The notes under the pieces were generated by a model, which saw only the letters and a list, made by a program, of their open reading frames with translations, ran no database searches and was not told where the DNA came from. Shown piece after piece: positions 61,101-64,000 of a stretch of 64,000 bases of DNA; the stretch's first letter is position 1; the number at the start of each line of letters is the position of its first letter. The DNA is from Tetranychus cinnabarinus. Its lineage: Eukaryota; Arthropoda; Arachnida; Trombidiformes; Tetranychidae. The stretch spans positions 434,001 to 498,000 of the forward strand of contig WHVY01000011.1 in the NCBI GenBank assembly GCA_022266195.1, written 5' to 3'. The position numbers and the translations under genes are program-made.

Positions 61101-63078
61101 AAATGAAAAGCTATTAACATGCAAAAATGCAACAGACCTACAGGTTGGTCATTTGAAGGGCCAACATTGATTGAGTAATGGTTCAACAATTTCCGTCTGT
61201 AACAAGAGTGAGAGAGAAACAAAGTTGAAACTTGGATTGGAAACGAAAAAATAATTTTCCAATTTTCTCTCGTTTCTGTTGTTTTTAAGCTTGCTTGCCT
61301 CACTAACACAGTCATTGACCAAGTCTCAGCAAGTATGCCAAGCCAACCCGTAATGCTGCTGTTGCCCCGTCTTGATCAATATGTAACAATTTTCATTCCA
61401 TGTAAACATTTGCTTTCAAATGTAAATGCTGTGTAAATTTCAATGTGTGTTACTTTTTTTGCATCTTTTACTTGTTCTTCCCTCTTCATCTTTATACCTT
61501 TCTTCAAGGTTTCCTTTTACTGTCACCCTGCTAAGATGAAGAGAGTGCTTGTTGCGTTTTCATTTTTTTTGTATCTTCATCTTTTCTTTCTCTCTCTCTC
61601 TCTCTCTTCTTTCCTCTCTTGTGTCAATATTTATTCAGCTTAACAGAACATAAATTGAACTTCAAGTAATCGGGTAAAGAAGATGAACAGATAAATAAAT
61701 ACAATTTTGTATAATAATAATGTTACAGTAACAGCAAGAAAATGTTGCTACCAGTTTTCAGTCTTGTTTTTCCCTCTCTTTAACCTCTGGCAATTTAAAA
61801 AATTAACCAAATTTTACATTCAAATAATAGGCTCAACAAGGTTCATTGATTGACTTTTCTGCTTCTTTATATTAACTTTTAATCTTGCTCTCTGTCTATC
61901 CCTCTATTTATTATCATTATCATCACTTGTCCCAAATCTCGTTGCTTTCACTGAATAAAGGTTAATGATGAAAAGAAATTGAAAATTTGCTTCTTTCCAA
62001 AGTACCTCTTAATTTTAAGCGGAAACTTACAAGCATTTTCTTCTCTTCATCATCCTACGACTCGTTGATGATGTTGATCATTTTCTTGTTCAACTTCTGA
62101 AGACTTTTTTGCTTGTTTCTTTGTGTGTTTAGATGTGTAATACAATTGAAGCAGCAACCACGGTTGGTTTGATGGTTAAACAGGTCTATTCTTTGCCTCT
62201 ATTAATGCTAATAACAGCACACAAAGATACATACTATTATTACAAGAAGAGACTCAACGGAAGTTGATAATTTCTTGTCAACCCAAGGGAGACATTGAAA
62301 TAGCCCCAGGTGAGGAAAACGGGAGTGCAAAGAGAATCAACAATTATTATGAGTTTTTTCAACAACAACCAATGAAATCCTATGAAGAAAGTAAAGAAGA
62401 AAACGGTGATTCAATATCTCTTCTTTTGTTTCATTCATATTCATTGGTACGCTTGGTTAGCCATTCATAAAGGGACGGCAACTCACCGATTGAATCCATA
62501 GAAGAGCGAAAATTTTCACTTGTTTGTGTTCGCTAGTGTTTCAATAATGCTGATTAAGTCTAAAATATTTTACACTCTTATTGGAATGGATAATAATTTA
62601 GTTTATCAAGAAATTTTGTGAGTTGAAACACATTTTATTGCTGGCTTGCTTTTCCTTTCAATAATAGTGAAAATAAAAACCTTTACTCTCCATTTGAAGT
62701 AAAATAAAACTTGAGCTACTGCTTTTGTATCAGAAGAGTTGTTTAGTAGTCAATGACACGACATCTATTGGAGAAGAAATTAAGTATAACAGAAATATCG
62801 AATTTTTTTTAGAAATTTAAGTTGACATCTTGATCTACAAATCGAAAGGAGCTAGTTCAGGCGATATAGTACCAACATAGCGAGTTTATTTTTATTCTGA
62901 CATTTTCATGAGTTTTCGTGTTTTGAGACATATTTCGATACTTGATATACTGTATAATGCAAAACTAGTGTTAATATTCCTCTTCTGGACCAAAATTTTT
63001 TTGCTGGTTCTGGACCAATTTTTCACTTGACTTCTTCTGCTCTCTAGACTAGCTTGTCCGCTCTGAACCAACATAGGG
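52121..63078. other. Noncoding AT-rich region, no supported gene
   Basis: About 11 kb with no supported gene. An ATG-started minus frame of 117 codons at 60962-61315 has no recognisable domain and is probably chance. A short CT microsatellite is present near 61590. No transposase or known domain seen elsewhere in it. Confidence 0.45.
61589..61607. repeat. CT dinucleotide microsatellite
   Basis: About nine to ten tandem CT units in pyrimidine-rich noncoding DNA. Confidence 0.85.
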
Positions 63079-63947
63079 TATATAAGACTGCGTTAATTTT
63101 GAATCATTTTCACTTTACACACAGCTTACCAATGAATAAAACAGCAAAGGTCGCAAAAGATAAGTTATGTTTATTTTATTGCTTTATTAAAATATGTAAT
63201 GTTTATTTAATTGTTCCATGAATACGAAAATGTTCATAACCCGGAAAAGGAGCTGATCTCATGTTTGCGTCCGGGTCAAGTTTAAATTCGATGAAAATCG
63301 GAGTGTTACCTGAAGTTATTTTGTTGAAATCCAATTTTACACTCCTGAAAAGTGATCTGAATCATTGGTCTGGACATGATAAATCCTATTCTCAGTGGTG
63401 AGATACATATTACGGTTTGTTCAATTTCGCAGAGACAAAAGCATGGTTTGGACGTAAATGTATTAACCTAATAGATTGGCCATCAAGATCTCCGGATCTA
63501 AATCCTATTGAAAATGTCTGGTCAATCTTAGCTCGAAAGATTTACTCGAATGGTCGACAATATCAGAACATCGAGAGTCTGAAAGAATCCATAGTCCATG
63601 AGTGGCAAAATATAAATCGAACTATGATACAAAATATCATATTATCAATGAAAAAGACACTAATCGAAGTTATTACCACAAAAGGTGCTTCAACAAGCTA
63701 TTAAAAGATTAAAAATCTGATTAAATTAAAAGGCCTTAATTCCATTTGACAAGAATTTTTCATTTCAAAAACAAAAGTAACGATTAAATTAAATAAAACA
63801 AACCTAAGTATGCAAAATTTTGCTAATCATTACATTTTTTAACCAATATTCACATTAACTTTGATTAATAACAAAAATAGTATTAAAACGCCATGAAACA
63901 TGGATTTAATGACGTGGCCTTAATGCCATTTAACGCAGTGTAATATA
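63079..63947 (+). mobile_element. Internally deleted Tc1/mariner-like element
   Basis: The left end TATATAAGACTGCGTTAA (63079-63096) and the right end TTAACGCAGTGTAATATA (63930-63947) are inverted copies matching at 16 of 18 positions, with TA at the outside as Tc1/mariner insertions have. Inside are an ATG at 63132 with a 29-codon frame beginning MNKTAKVAKDK and the C-terminal part of a Tc1-type transposase. The element is about 870 bp, against 1.3-1.7 kb for complete family members, so the middle of the transposase is missing. Confidence 0.55.
63417..63704 (+). pseudogene. Tc1-like transposase, C-terminal fragment
   Basis: The open frame has no ATG start (first codon TTG). From about 63429 it reads AETKAWFGRKCINLIDWPSR then SPDLNPIENVWSILARKIY, the hallmark C-terminal block of Tc1 DDE transposases, with the final catalytic acid in SPDLNPIEN. 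The end, TTKGASTSY then TAA at 63702-63704, resembles the natural C-terminus of the family. The preceding catalytic Asp block (normally QxDNAPxH) is not visible upstream, so the protein cannot be active. Confidence 0.8.
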
Positions 63948-64000
63948 GAAAATCATCAAGTCTCTCATCATCAAGTTCATTAAATTCATTTATTATGAAC

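Noticed and set aside
60962..61315. 117-codon ATG-started minus-strand frame
   Set aside because: No recognisable domain, no supporting splice sites or neighbours; treated as chance.

Overview
The window looks like a nuclear, AT-rich, gene-poor piece of an arthropod genome. My best guess is a mite or other chelicerate, at low confidence. Supporting signs are spliceosomal introns (GT-AG, some over 5 kb), coding sequence rich in His, Ser, Thr and Asn runs, Tc1/mariner-type debris, foldback repeats, and a short AACCT tract like the arthropod telomere repeat. There are no bacterial-type operons and no tRNA or rRNA gene that I can recognise. I worked by eye, so splice sites come from consensus and reading-phase agreement, not transcripts.

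Left end (1-4170): a transposon-like block. A minus-strand gene with one small intron leaves the window at base 1. Head-to-head with it is a large intronless plus-strand ORF (1015-3540, 841 codons) resembling animal Tnp2/CACTA-like transposases. Just downstream is a short coding-like stretch (3563-4169) whose reading moves through three frames, each step -1. This looks like a broken gene or an assembly with base deletions.

Middle (4170-32009): about 28 kb with no convincing intact gene. It holds an inverted repeat with a 36-bp perfect core (8714-8749 / 8867-8902), a decayed DDE transposase fragment (about 18570-18785, minus), and a 242-bp foldback (19131-19372) with two 107-bp arms about 85% identical. 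The rest is low-complexity AT-rich sequence.

Main gene (51230 down to 32010, minus strand, 19 kb): a multi-exon membrane receptor. Exon 1 encodes a signal peptide and the first half of a SUEL/rhamnose-binding lectin domain, as in latrophilin. The second half is encoded twice, by alternative exons at 44263-44390 and 43828-43931. Both start and end in the same phases, and including both or neither would shift the frame, so they should be mutually exclusive. Next come a cysteine-free Ser/Thr/Pro-rich stalk with the first membrane helix, an exon with six more helices of adhesion-GPCR (class B2) type, and a probable 17-codon final exon. I see no hormone-receptor (HRM) domain, GAIN domain or GPS. 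Phase agreement at every junction suggests the lectin is joined to the seven-helix part only by the mucin-like stalk. The second and third intracellular loops are unusually long (about 105 and 120 residues).

Right end (51231-64000): a degraded terminal-inverted-repeat element (51665-52120), mostly featureless noncoding DNA, and an internally deleted Tc1-like element (63079-63947) that keeps 18-bp near-identical ends and the C-terminal part of its transposase.
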